A DNA stretch of 20,109 nt from CAVOJV01 sp963696325 (GCA_963696325.1 CAVOJV010000030.1:1-20109); one strand, 5' to 3'; positions 1-7,985 are shown, counted from the first letter of the stretch. Translations and numbers: made by a program. The notes: generated by a model not told the origin, from the letters alone.

Positions 1-1
1 C

Positions 2-934
2 GTACCGGGCTGGCGGGGTACCCTATTGAGCGGCATCGGCTACGATCCCGCCAGCATCTTCGCCTGCATGGTTCATGGCCTGTTGTATTTCCTGCCCATC
101 TATATCGTCGTGTTGGCGGCGGGCGGCTTGTGGGAAGTCATCTTCGCCGCGGTACGCAACCATGAGATCAATGAAGGTTTCCTGGTAACATCCATGCTGT
201 TTGCGCTCATTATGCCGCCGGCGATCCCGCTGTGGCAGTTGGCCCTGGGCGTCTCTTTTGGCGTGGTCGTGGCCAAGGAGATCTTCGGAGGGACCGGCAA
301 AAACTTCCTCAATCCGGCCCTGGCGGGGCGCGCTTTCCTATTTTTCACCTATCCGGCGCAGATCTCGGGCGATGCGGTGTGGGTGGCGGTGGACGGCTTT
401 AGCGGTGCGACTCCTTTGAGCTTGGCTAAGGTCGGTGGGTTACAGGCAGTCGCGGATCATGGCGTCACCTGGATGCAGACGTTTATCGGCGTCATTCCCG
501 GTTCCTTGGGAGAGACCTCTACCTTGGCCTGCTTGCTGGGAGCCGCTTTTCTGATTTGTACCCGGGTGGCTTCCTGGCGCATCATGGCCGGGGTTCTGGT
601 GGGTATGGTCGCGACTTCGTTGCTGTTTAACTCGATCGGCAGCGACCGCAATCCCATGTTCGCCGTACCCTGGTATTGGCATCTGGTGTTGGGCAGCTTC
701 GCCTTCGGCACGGTGTTCATGGCCACTGATCCGGTCAGCGCCGCCATGACCAATGCCGGGCGGTGGATTTTTGGCGCCCTGATCGGTTTCATGGTCATCC
801 TCATCCGGGTGGTCAACCCGGCGTATCCCGAAGGAGCGACGCTGGCGATTCTGTTCGCCAACCTGTTTGCTCCGCTGATCGACTACGGTGTGATCCGGGT
901 CAACATCCGCAGAAGGGCGTTGCGCAATGCCTAG
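2..934 (+). CDS. nqrB: Na+-translocating NADH:quinone reductase subunit B (5' partial)
   Basis: NqrB is the large membrane subunit of the Na+-NQR complex. It carries covalent FMN and takes part in Na+ transport and quinone reduction in the inner membrane. The frame is open at the window edge, so the start and the first roughly 100 residues are missing; an internal TTG at 26 is not taken as the start. Family hallmarks seen are WEVIFAAVRNHEINEGF, KEIFGGTGKNFLNPALAGRA, the flavinylation motif DGFSGATPLS (FMN-bearing Thr at 410-412), GSDRNPMF, ATDPVSA and IRVVNPAYPEG. Several hydrophobic helices are evident. The frame is intact to the TAG at 932-934. The start of nqrC overlaps its end by 8 bases, as expected in a tightly coupled nqr operon. 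Confidence 0.97.
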   Translation, partial: VPGWRGTLLSGIGYDPASIFACMVHGLLYFLPIYIVVLAAGGLWEVIFAAVRNHEINEGFLVTSMLFALIMPPAIPLWQLALGVSFGVVVAKEIFGGTGKNFLNPALAGRAFLFFTYPAQISGDAVWVAVDGFSGATPLSLAKVGGLQAVADHGVTWMQTFIGVIPGSLGETSTLACLLGAAFLICTRVASWRIMAGVLVGMVATSLLFNSIGSDRNPMFAVPWYWHLVLGSFAFGTVFMATDPVSAAMTNAGRWIFGALIGFMVILIRVVNPAYPEGATLAILFANLFAPLIDYGVIRVNIRRRALRNA

Positions 935-1757
935 CGATAACAAATCCTCAACGTCGAAAATGCCGGCCTGGATCGCCAAGATCCTCGCCATGCCCAATGA
1001 AAGTGTCCAAAAAACGCTGTTCGTGGCCCTGACGATGTGCCTGGTCTGTTCCGTCATGGTGGCCAGCGCCACGGTGTTGTTGAGACCCATCAGGCCATCA
1101 ACAAAGCGCTGGATAGAAAGAAAAACATCCTGGATGCCGCCGGTTTGTGGCAAGCGGACAAGCGTGTCGACGAACTCTTTAAGCGCGTGGAAAACCGGGT
1201 CGTGGATCTTGCCAGCGGCGAATACACCGAACGCGGTGGACCCGGCGACCTATGACGAGCGCGAGGCGGTAAAAAATCCGGCCCTCAGCCAAAAGGTTCC
1301 GGCGGACCAGGATATCGCCCGATCAAACGCAAGCCCAAGTATGTCACTGTCTATCTGGTCAAGGAAGGCGACAAGGTCAAGACCATTGTCCTGCCGGTTC
1401 AAGGCTATGGGCTGTGGTCGACGATGTACGGATTCCTCGCCCTGGAAAATGACGCCAATACCATCGCCGGGCTGAAGTTCTATGAGCAGGCGGAAACGCC
1501 GGGACTGGGTGGTAGGTGGGCATCTCCACCTGGCAGGCGCTCTGGAAAGGTAAAACAGGTCTACGATGAGAAATGGAGGCCCATACAAAGGTTATCAAGG
1601 GCAGCGTGGACCCCAGCAAGCCGGAGGCGAAGTATCAGGCGGACGACATAGCCGGCTCTACCCGGACCAGCCGTGGTGTGATGAACCTGATCCGTTACTG
1701 GCTTAGCGAACAAGGCTTCGGGCCGATCTGACCCGGCTCCGTACACAGAGAGGATGA
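927..1757 (+). CDS. nqrC: Na+-NQR subunit C, reading frame broken by seven single-base indels
   Basis: NqrC is the second covalently flavinylated subunit: one N-terminal helix and a periplasmic FMN domain. The ATG at 927 overlaps nqrB and follows AGAAGGG at 910-916. The protein is recognisable throughout only if frames are switched: missing bases near 1086, 1321, 1513, 1581 and 1726, and extra bases near 1231 and 1553. The segments then read, in order, QKTLFVALTMCLVCSVMVAS, ALDRKKNILDAAGLWQADKR, DPATYDEREAVKNPALSQKV, YVTVYLVKEGDKVKTIVLPV, FYEQAETPGLGG, EVGISTWQALWKGK and GVMNLIRYWLSEQGFGP, ending LTRLRTQRG and TGA at 1755-1757. The restored length is about 277 aa, a normal size. The FMN site reads AGST (Thr at 1660-1662) rather than the usual SGAT. 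The conservation argues for sequencing error; a true pseudogene is the alternative. Confidence 0.9.
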
Positions 1758-1760
1758 ATC

Positions 1761-2422
1761 ATGGACAGCGAAAGCAACAAAGTGCTCGTCGAGCCGCTGA
1801 TCCACAATAATCCCATTACCCTCCAGGCGCTGGGCATCTGCTCGGCGCTGGCGGTGACCAGCAAACTGTCCACGGCCATTACCATGTGTATCGCGCTTAC
1901 GGTAGTGACGGCCTTTTCCAACGCCGCTGTCAGCCTGGTTCGCAACCATCTCCCCACAATATCCGCATCATCGCGCAGATGACGATCATCGCCTCCCTGG
2001 TGATCGTCGTCGATCAATTCCTCAGGGCTTTCGCCTTTGGCATCAGCAAGGAACTGTCGGTCTTCGTCGGCCTGATCATCACCAACTGCATTGTGTTGGG
2101 CCGCACCGAAGCCTACGCGCTGAAAAATCCACCGTGGCCAAGCTTTCTGGATGGTATTGGCAATGGTCTGGGCTATAGTGCGATTCTGATCAGCCTCGGT
2201 ACGGTGCGCGAGTTGTTTGGCTCGGGAACCTTACTGGGGATCGAAATCCTGCCATTGATCAAGAACGGCGGTTGGTATACCCCCGCCGGGATAATGCTGT
2301 TGCCGCCCAGTGCCTTCTTCCTCATCGGCTTCATCATCTGGGGCGTCAGAAGCTGGAGGACTGCACAGATGGAGAAACGGGAATACCAGATCCACCAGGT
2401 GCATCGGACCGAGGTGATGTGA
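1761..2422 (+). CDS. nqrD: Na+-NQR subunit D, one frameshift
   Basis: NqrD is an integral membrane subunit that, with NqrE, holds an iron-sulfur centre within the membrane and forms part of the Na+ path. The start ATG has AGAGGA at 1749-1754 with six bases spacing, 3 bases after the restored nqrC stop. The first segment ends with VSLVRNHLP; the second resumes NIRIIAQMTIIASLVIVVDQ. One base is missing in the C run at about 1951-1955, where CCCC should be CCCCC. Restored length is about 220 aa, near the usual 210. The two cysteines that bind the Fe centre are present (C27 in LGICSALAV, C110 in ITNCIVLGR after restoration). Motifs DGIGNGLGY, NGGWY and PSAFFLIGFIIW are intact. The stop overlaps the nqrE start as TGATG. 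Confidence 0.93.
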
Positions 2423-3031
2423 TGGAAACCTATATCAATCTGTTTATCAAGTCGGTCTTCCTGGAAAACATGGCGCTGTCCTTTTTTTCTGGGCATGTGT
2501 ACTTTCTTGGTCATCTCTAAGAAGATCGATACCGCCATCGGCTTGGGTATTGCGGTCGTCTTCGTGCAGGTGATTACGGTTCCCGCCAACAATCTGCTCT
2601 TTCAATATCTCCTCAAGGATGGCGCGCTGGCCTGGGCCGGCCTGCCCAATGTGGACTTAAGTTTTCTCGGCCTCATCAGCTATATCGGCACCATCGCCGC
2701 CATCGTCCAGATCCTGGAAATGGTGATGGAGCGGTTCTTCCCGGCGCTTGCCAATGCCCTGGGCATTTTCCTGCCACTGATCACCGTCAATTGCGTGATC
2801 CTCGCTGGCAGCCTGTTGATGGTGGAGCGCGACTATAACTTCACCGAGAGCGTCGTGTATGGCGTGGGCACCGGCGCTGGTTGGGCACTTGCCATCACGC
2901 TGTTGGCGGGTATTCGCGAAAAACTGAAATACAGCGATATCCCTGATGGTCTCCAGGGACTGGGGATAGCGTTCATTTGCGGCGGTTTGATGTCGCTGGG
3001 GTTTTTGGCCTTGTCGGGGATACAGATCTAA
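2422..3031 (+). CDS. nqrE: Na+-NQR subunit E, one frameshift
   Basis: NqrE is the inverted-topology partner of NqrD, about six membrane helices, sharing the intramembrane iron centre. The start ATG shares one base with the nqrD stop and has GAGGTG at 2411-2416. The beginning METYINLFIKSVFLENMALS joins to FFLGMCTFLVISKK only if one T is removed from the seven-T run at about 2482-2488; without the correction translation ends at 2520. After correction the protein is about 202 aa (usual about 198). Cys26 in GMCTFL, immediately after the break, and Cys124 in ITVNCVIL are the expected metal ligands. Motifs QILEMVMERFFP, NALGIFLPLITVNC and REKLKYSDIPDGLQGLG are intact. The homopolymer context makes a sequencing error the best explanation. 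Confidence 0.93.
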
Positions 3032-3085
3032 AGGCCGGCTACTCTCCCACTCACCCCTTAAATCTAATAAGACAGGGTTGCTCAG

Positions 3086-4309
3086 ATGCTTGAAATCGGT
3101 TTGGGAGTCACCTTTTTTACCGTCATCGTCATCTCCCTGGTGGCGCTCATTCTGGCCGCTAGATCGAAATTGGTTGCCGCCGGCAATGTGAATATCCTTA
3201 TCAACGGTGAGAGGACCGTTACCGTACCCGTCGGTTCAAAGTTGTTGAACGCGCTGGCCGATGCCCAACTGTTCGTCTCCTCCGCCTGCGGTGGGAAAGG
3301 CACCTGCGGGCAATGTCGGGTCAAGGTATTCGAGGGCGGTGGCGCTATCCTGCCCACCGAAGCCTCGCTGATCAACAAGCGTGAGGCCGCCGAGGGCGAC
3401 CGCCTATCCTGCCAGGTGGCGGTCAGGCAGAGTATGAAGATTCAGGTCGCCGAAGAGGTCTTCGGTGTCAAGAAATGGGAGTGCACAGTGCGCTCCAATC
3501 ACAATGTCGCCACCTTCATCAAGGAGTTGGTGCTGGAACTGCCGCCGGGAGAATCCGTCGCTTTCCGCGCTGGCGGCTACATTCAGACTGAATGCCCTCC
3601 GCACGTGGTTCGCTACAAGGATTTCGACATCGAAGAGCGCTTCCGCGACGAGTGGGATCGTTACAATCTGTGGGAGTATGTTTCCGAGGTCACGGAGCCC
3701 ACCATACGCGCCTATTCCATGGCGAGTTACCCCGAGGAGAAGGGCATCGTCACGCTGAATATCCGCATCGCCACGCCGCCGCCGCGCGCGCCAACCGAGG
3801 TGCCGCCCGGCAAGATGTCATCGTTTCTGTTCGGTTTGAAACCGGGCGACAAGGTCATCATCTCGGGGCCGTTCGGCGAATTCTTCGCCAGGGACACCGA
3901 CAATGAAATGGTCTTCATCGGCGGTGGCGCGGGTATGGCCCCTATGCGCTCCCATATCTTCGATCAATTGAAACGGCTTAAGAGCAAGCGCAGGATGACG
4001 TTCTGGTACGGCGCGCGCAGCCTGCGGGAGACGTTTTATGTCGATGAGTTCAACAAACTGCAGGCCGAGAACGACAACTTCAAATGGCATATCGGCTTGT
4101 CCGATCCGCAGCCGGAGGACCACTGGACAGGCTACACGGGCTTTGTCCACGAAGTGCTCTATGAGAAATATCTGAAAGACCATCCGGCTCCCGAGGACTG
4201 CGAATATTATCTGTGCGGTCCGCCGATGATGAATGCCGCCGTGATCAAGATGCTGGAAGACCTCGGGGTCGAACGGGAAAACATAATGCTCGATGATTTC
4301 GGTGGGTAA
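3086..4309 (+). CDS. nqrF: Na+-NQR subunit F, NADH dehydrogenase flavoprotein
   Basis: NqrF is the electron entry subunit: it oxidises NADH through FAD and passes electrons to a [2Fe-2S] cluster on the cytoplasmic side. At 407 aa it is full length for the family (about 408). An N-terminal membrane anchor covers about residues 3-24. The ferredoxin domain carries C68, C74, C77 and C109 in the pattern ACGGKGTCGQC...LSCQ. The FAD-binding motif RAYSMAS is at 208-214, the nucleotide loop GGGAGMAPMRSH at 279-290, the NADH-site YYLCGPPMM at 374-382, and the C-terminus is the typical DDFGG. The frame is intact, unlike nqrC-E upstream. The stop abuts the apbE start with no gap. The ribosome-binding site before 3086 is weak. 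Confidence 0.98.
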   Translation: MLEIGLGVTFFTVIVISLVALILAARSKLVAAGNVNILINGERTVTVPVGSKLLNALADAQLFVSSACGGKGTCGQCRVKVFEGGGAILPTEASLINKREAAEGDRLSCQVAVRQSMKIQVAEEVFGVKKWECTVRSNHNVATFIKELVLELPPGESVAFRAGGYIQTECPPHVVRYKDFDIEERFRDEWDRYNLWEYVSEVTEPTIRAYSMASYPEEKGIVTLNIRIATPPPRAPTEVPPGKMSSFLFGLKPGDKVIISGPFGEFFARDTDNEMVFIGGGAGMAPMRSHIFDQLKRLKSKRRMTFWYGARSLRETFYVDEFNKLQAENDNFKWHIGLSDPQPEDHWTGYTGFVHEVLYEKYLKDHPAPEDCEYYLCGPPMMNAAVIKMLEDLGVERENIMLDDFGG

Positions 4310-5356
4310 ATGCGTTGCCGCCAGTGGAGGCCGTACTTTGGAAGGTGGGAATCGCTGCTCCTGGTAATGCTCGCCGCCGGGTTGTTTGGGTGCGGCAGCA
4401 AGCCGGGGGAGTTGCTGCAATTCGGCGGTCCCACGATGGGAACCACGTACACCGTCAAGGTGGTGGGAGCGCCGCCCGGCATCACTTCGCAAATGCTGCA
4501 AACCGGGGTTGACCGGGTGCTTGCCTTGGTCAACCGGCAGATTTCCACCTACGACAAGGACTCGGAGTTGTCCCGGCTCAACCAGAACCAAAGCACTGAC
4601 TGGATCTCGGTTTCCAGCGATTTGTTGGCGGTGATCGAAGAGGGTCAGCGCGTCAGCCAGTTGAGCGGTGGGGCCTTCGACATCACCGTCGGTCCCCTGG
4701 TCAATCTCTGGGGCTTCGGCCCTGAGGCCAAACAGGATGAAATACCGGCGGACGAGGCGATAACCCAGGCCATGGCGCGGGTGGGCTACCAGCGGATTCA
4801 CACCCGTGCCGCACCGCCCGCCATCAAGAAGGAGCGTACCGATATGTACATAGACCTGTCGGCTCTCGGTGAGGGTTATGGGGCCGATAAAGTAGCCGAA
4901 TACCTGGACTCCCTGGGTATGGCGAACTACATGGTCGCCGTTGCCGGAGCGATTCGGGTCAAGGGCCGAAACGCCAAGGACACACCCTGGTCTATAGCCA
5001 TCGAGGAACCCACCCCCGGTAGGCGTGCCGTGCACCGGATCATGCAAATTACCGATGCGGGACTATCGACCTCGGGGGATTATCGCAATTTCTTCGAGAA
5101 AAACGGCAAGCGCTATTCTCACGAGATAGATCCCAAGACCGGCAGGCCGATCCAGCATCAATTGGCCTCGGCAACCGTGATCAGCAAACCGGCCATGCAT
5201 GCCGACGCCATGGCCACGGCTTTGATGGTCGTGGGTTCCGAACAGGGGTTTCAGCTTGCCGAAGCGCAGCAACTCGCGGTTTTTTTCATCGTCAACACAA
5301 GCGATGGGTTCAAGGAATTGAAAACGTCGGCGTTCGCTCAATACCTTGCACAGTAG
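4310..5356 (+). CDS. apbE: FAD:protein FMN transferase lipoprotein
   Basis: ApbE transfers FMN from FAD onto threonine in (S/T)GAT motifs of NqrB and NqrC, a Mg2+-dependent reaction outside the cytoplasm. The 348-aa protein starts directly after the nqrF stop. It has a lipoprotein signal with lipobox LFGC (Cys28), fitting a periplasm-facing lipoprotein. ApbE hallmarks, in order: PTMGTTYTV (41-49), FDITVGPLVNLWGFGP (123-138), DLSALGEGYGAD (182-193), AGAIRVKG (212-219), ITDAGLSTSGDYRN (247-260), SHEIDPKTGRPI (270-281) and HADAMATALMVVG (297-309). Length and motif order are normal and the frame is intact. Its place between nqrF and nqrM is the arrangement known from Vibrio, so NqrB/NqrC are its expected targets. 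Confidence 0.97.
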   Translation: MRCRQWRPYFGRWESLLLVMLAAGLFGCGSKPGELLQFGGPTMGTTYTVKVVGAPPGITSQMLQTGVDRVLALVNRQISTYDKDSELSRLNQNQSTDWISVSSDLLAVIEEGQRVSQLSGGAFDITVGPLVNLWGFGPEAKQDEIPADEAITQAMARVGYQRIHTRAAPPAIKKERTDMYIDLSALGEGYGADKVAEYLDSLGMANYMVAVAGAIRVKGRNAKDTPWSIAIEEPTPGRRAVHRIMQITDAGLSTSGDYRNFFEKNGKRYSHEIDPKTGRPIQHQLASATVISKPAMHADAMATALMVVGSEQGFQLAEAQQLAVFFIVNTSDGFKELKTSAFAQYLAQ

Positions 5357-5365
5357 GATGAGATC

Positions 5366-5657
5366 ATGGGAATATTTTTGGTCACCTTCATCATCATGGC
5401 GCTGGCTGTACTGGGGATGGCCGCGGGGGTTATATTAGGCAGAAGCCCTATCAAAGGCAGTTGCGGTGGCTTGAACAAGCTTGCGGGGCTTGCCTGCATT
5501 CTGCAAGGAGCCCTGCGAGAAACGCAAGCAAGCCATGCGGGGCCGGGTGGGAACCGCTCGGCTAAATCATGCCACGAATAACAAAGCTAACAAGCCGCCT
5601 GCACCGGCGTCCAGGATAGGAAGGGGAGAAAAAGCATGTTTACGTCAACCTCTGTAA
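5366..5657 (+). CDS. nqrM: Na+-NQR maturation protein NqrM (DUF539), one frameshift
   Basis: NqrM is a small membrane-anchored Cys-rich protein needed to build the NqrD/NqrE iron centre. The apparent ORF (5366-5581, 71 aa) starts with one helix (about 3-24) and the signature IKGSCGGLNKLAGLAC, then loses family likeness. In the next frame, from 5502, the sequence reads CKEPCEKRKQAMRGRV, the expected second Cys cluster. One extra base at about 5501 therefore breaks the gene. Corrected, the Cys pattern is SCGG...CICKEPC, as in known NqrM. The corrected frame runs on to TAA at 5655-5657, about 96 codons, overlapping the CBS gene start by 22 bases. That tail is longer than usual, so the true end is uncertain and another lesion may lie downstream. 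Confidence 0.82.
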
Positions 5658-6031
5658 AAGACTATATGACGGCGAGCGTTATCACTTTTACGCCCGATAT
5701 GGATGTTCTGGAAGCGATTCGATTGTTGCTTGAAAATGGTATTTCCGGCGCGCCCGTGGTGGACAAGCTGGGTAATATCATCGGGATACTCTCCGAAAGG
5801 GACTGTATTAAGGTTGCGCTAACCGCCGGCTACCATGGCGAAAAAGGCGGTAAGGTAGCCGAGTTCATGAGTCGCAGCGTCAAGACCATCGACGCGACCG
5901 CGAGCCTCATGGACGTCGCCAAGATGTTCGTAACCGAGCCATTTAAACGCTATCCGGTCATGGATGACAATCGCTTGGCGGGGCAGATCAGTCGCCACGA
6001 TGTCCTTAAGGCATTGCAGGATCTTTGGTAA
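5636..6031 (+). CDS. Two-CBS-domain protein
   Basis: This is a 131-aa stand-alone protein made of a CBS pair: repeat 1 about residues 7-60 (VKDYMTASVITFTPDMDVLE ... GILSERDCIK) and repeat 2 about 75-128 (VAEFMSRSVKTIDATASLMD ... GQISRHDVLKALQ). CBS pairs bind adenine nucleotides and act as energy sensors; the target of a stand-alone copy cannot be read from sequence. No membrane segment or catalytic domain is attached. GGAAGGGGAG just upstream (about 5618-5627) is a strong ribosome-binding site that supports the ATG at 5636. It directly follows nqrM, so it may be co-transcribed with the nqr operon; a regulatory link to Na+-NQR is only inference. Confidence 0.9.
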   Translation: MFTSTSVKDYMTASVITFTPDMDVLEAIRLLLENGISGAPVVDKLGNIIGILSERDCIKVALTAGYHGEKGGKVAEFMSRSVKTIDATASLMDVAKMFVTEPFKRYPVMDDNRLAGQISRHDVLKALQDLW

Positions 6032-6152
6032 GTCTAGTTATCCTCCTGATCCCTGGCTTCAGCCTCCCTGTGACCTCCCCCGTAAGGGTTTGGCCGAATT
6101 TCAATGTTTCCGCACCCATGGCGCGTAGCATGGGCTATAGCGACCCCAGACG

Positions 6153-7073
6153 ATGACCCCCGCACTTGCCATCCGTGATTTACGCAAAACCTACCGAAAC
6201 GGCTTCCGAGCCTTGAAGGGTATCAATCTGGTGGTGGAGGAGGGAGATTTTTTTGCGCTCCTGGGTCCCAACGGGGCCGGAAAATCCACGACCATCGGCA
6301 TTATCTGTTCCCTGGTCACAAAGACTGCTGGCAACGTGAAGGTCTTCGGCAAGGATCTGGATACTGAGTTGGAGAGCGCCAAAACCTACCTTGGCCTGGT
6401 GCCTCAGGAGTTCAACTTCAACCAGTTCGAGCCGGTGGTGGAGATCATCGTCAATCAAGCCGGCTATTACGGCATCGACCGCCCGGTGGCTTACCGACGC
6501 GCCGAGATCTGCCTGAAGCAACTGGGCCTGTGGGAAAAACGCCAAGCCATGGCGCGGGAACTGTCGGGTGGCATGAAACGGCGCCTGATGATTGCCCGAG
6601 CCCTGGTCCACGAGCCTAAGCTGCTGATACTCGACGAGCCCACCGCCGGCGTCGATATCGAGATCCGACGCTCCATGTGGGCTTTCCTGCGCGACATTAA
6701 CGCCCAGGGCACGACCATCATCCTAACCACTCATTATTTGGAGGAAGCCGAGAGCCTGTGCCGCACGATCGCCATCATCGACCAGGGCGAGATCATCGAG
6801 AATACCCAGATGAAGACATTGCTGAACCAACTCTACACGGAAACCTTCGTGCTGAATCTCAAGGAACCGCTGCATGCCCTGCCACCAGGGTCCGGCTATG
6901 CTTTGCGGCAGGTGGATGAAACTACCTTGGAAGCGGATGTCTCCAAAGACCATGGCCTCAATGGGCTGTTTCGCGCTTTGTCCGCGCACGGTATCGAGGT
7001 CTTAAGCCTGCGCAACAAGACCAACCGCCTTGAAGAGCTGTTTATGAGCCTGGTGGAAGGCAACGGTGTCTGA
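6153..7073 (+). CDS. yadG: ABC transporter ATP-binding protein, YadG type
   Basis: This is the cytoplasmic ATPase of an ABC-2 type exporter. At 306 aa it matches E. coli YadG (308 aa) closely along its whole length. Walker A is GPNGAGKST (38-46), the Q-loop lies in LVPQEFNFN (82-90), the signature is LSGGMKRRLMIARAL (137-151), Walker B with D-loop is LLILDEPTAGVD (157-168) and the H-loop His194 is in LTTHYLEEAE. The C-terminal part, NKTNRLEELFMSLV, is also YadG-like. The permease partner follows 37 bases downstream. No clear Shine-Dalgarno sequence precedes the chosen ATG. The substrate is unknown, including for the E. coli relative, and nothing here identifies it. Confidence 0.93.
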   Translation: MTPALAIRDLRKTYRNGFRALKGINLVVEEGDFFALLGPNGAGKSTTIGIICSLVTKTAGNVKVFGKDLDTELESAKTYLGLVPQEFNFNQFEPVVEIIVNQAGYYGIDRPVAYRRAEICLKQLGLWEKRQAMARELSGGMKRRLMIARALVHEPKLLILDEPTAGVDIEIRRSMWAFLRDINAQGTTIILTTHYLEEAESLCRTIAIIDQGEIIENTQMKTLLNQLYTETFVLNLKEPLHALPPGSGYALRQVDETTLEADVSKDHGLNGLFRALSAHGIEVLSLRNKTNRLEELFMSLVEGNGV

Positions 7074-7110
7074 GCAGCCTTGATGGCCATTACGCCGAGC
7101 GCCGGCAAGC

Positions 7111-7884
7111 ATGCGAATTAAAGCCAATTACATCGCTTTTAAGACCATCTTGATCAAGGAGGTATTGCGCTTCCTCCGCATCTGGATGCAGACCATCCTG
7201 CCTCCCGCTGTCACCACCGGGTTATATTTCATCATCTTCGGCAGTTTGATCGGGTCGCAGATCGGGCCAGTGGGTGACTTTTCCTACATGCAGTACATCG
7301 CGCCGGGCTTGATCATGATGGCCGTCATTACCAATTCCTTTTCCAATGTGGTGTCTTCCTTCTTCGGCTCGAAATTCCAGCGACACGTAGAGGAACTGGT
7401 GGTCGCTCCCATCCCCAACTCACTGATCCTGCTTGGGTTCATGGCAGGAGGCATGGCGCGGGGCTTGGCCGTGGGGGTGGTGGTTACAGCGATTGCCCTG
7501 GCCTTTACCCACCTGTATATCCATGACCTTTTCGTCACGGCAGCCGTAGTAACACTGACCGCCGCACTGTTTTCGCTGGCTGGTTTCGTGAACGGGATTT
7601 ACGCCAAAAGCTTTGACGATATCGCTATCGTCCCCACCTTCATTCTGACCCCGCTGACCTACCTGGGGGGCGTTTTCTATTCCATCGAAATGCTATCGCC
7701 ATTCTGGCGGAGCGTATCCAAGCTGAATCCCATCCTGTATATGGTTAACGCCTTCCGTTACGGGATTTTAGGAGTATCGGATATCAGTATCTACGTTGCT
7801 TTCGCCATTATTCTGTTAGTGAACGGGGCACTCTTTGCGTTCAGCCTGTGGCTGCTTAATCGGGGCGTGGGTATCCGGCAGTGA
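7111..7884 (+). CDS. yadH: ABC-2 type transporter permease, YadH type
   Basis: This 257-aa inner-membrane permease partners the preceding YadG-like ATPase. About six membrane segments are visible (near residues 28-46, 62-80, 103-132, 141-163, 170-190 and 226-249). ABC2_membrane family features include LRIWMQTILPP near the N-terminus, FSYMQYIAPGLIMMAVI, the cytoplasmic stretch SFFGSKFQRHVEELVVAPI (83-101), KSFDDIAIVPTFILTPLTYL (166-185) and LNPILYMVNAFRYGILG (205-221). The length equals E. coli YadH (256 aa). The gene ends facing the minus-strand mepK-like gene, with two hairpins in the gap. The transported compound is not known. Confidence 0.93.
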   Translation: MRIKANYIAFKTILIKEVLRFLRIWMQTILPPAVTTGLYFIIFGSLIGSQIGPVGDFSYMQYIAPGLIMMAVITNSFSNVVSSFFGSKFQRHVEELVVAPIPNSLILLGFMAGGMARGLAVGVVVTAIALAFTHLYIHDLFVTAAVVTLTAALFSLAGFVNGIYAKSFDDIAIVPTFILTPLTYLGGVFYSIEMLSPFWRSVSKLNPILYMVNAFRYGILGVSDISIYVAFAIILLVNGALFAFSLWLLNRGVGIRQ

Positions 7885-7913
7885 ATGAAATCATGGATAC
7901 ATATAACCAATCA

Positions 7914-7941
7914 GGCCGCCACGTAATGACGCATGGCGGCC
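7914..7941. repeat. Hairpin between convergent yadH and mepK-like genes
   Basis: A perfect 8-bp stem, GGCCGCCA (7914-7921) and TGGCGGCC (7934-7941), encloses a 12-base loop. It lies 29 bases after the yadH stop. On the plus strand it is followed by A-rich rather than T-rich sequence, so it is not a canonical intrinsic terminator for yadH. It may block 3' exonuclease, or be a second barrier to minus-strand transcripts that pass the terminator at 7944-7985. Confidence 0.55.
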
Positions 7942-7943
7942 CG

Positions 7944-7985
7944 AAAAAACAAAAAAACCCTACTGCTGCAATCAGCTCCAGTAGC
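7944..7985 (-). terminator. Intrinsic terminator overlapping the mepK-like stop codon
   Basis: Read on the minus strand, CTACT and GCTG (separated by a three-base bulge) pair with CAGC and AGTAG around an ATTG loop, spanning plus coordinates 7960-7985. This is followed by GG and two T runs, T7 and T6 split by one G (7957-7944). The gene's stop codon TGA (7972-7974) lies inside the hairpin. Stem plus U tract is the standard Rho-independent layout. Confidence 0.65.

Noticed and set aside
927..1757. Programmed frameshifting or recoding in nqrC
   Set aside because: Seven shifts in both directions, with no consistent slippery site or downstream structure, are not how programmed frameshifting works; sequence error explains them more simply.
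3818..5047. 409-aa minus-strand ORF antisense to nqrF and apbE
   Set aside because: Its product has no recognisable fold or motifs and is rich in residues expected from the complement of GC-rich coding DNA; both sense genes are unmistakable.
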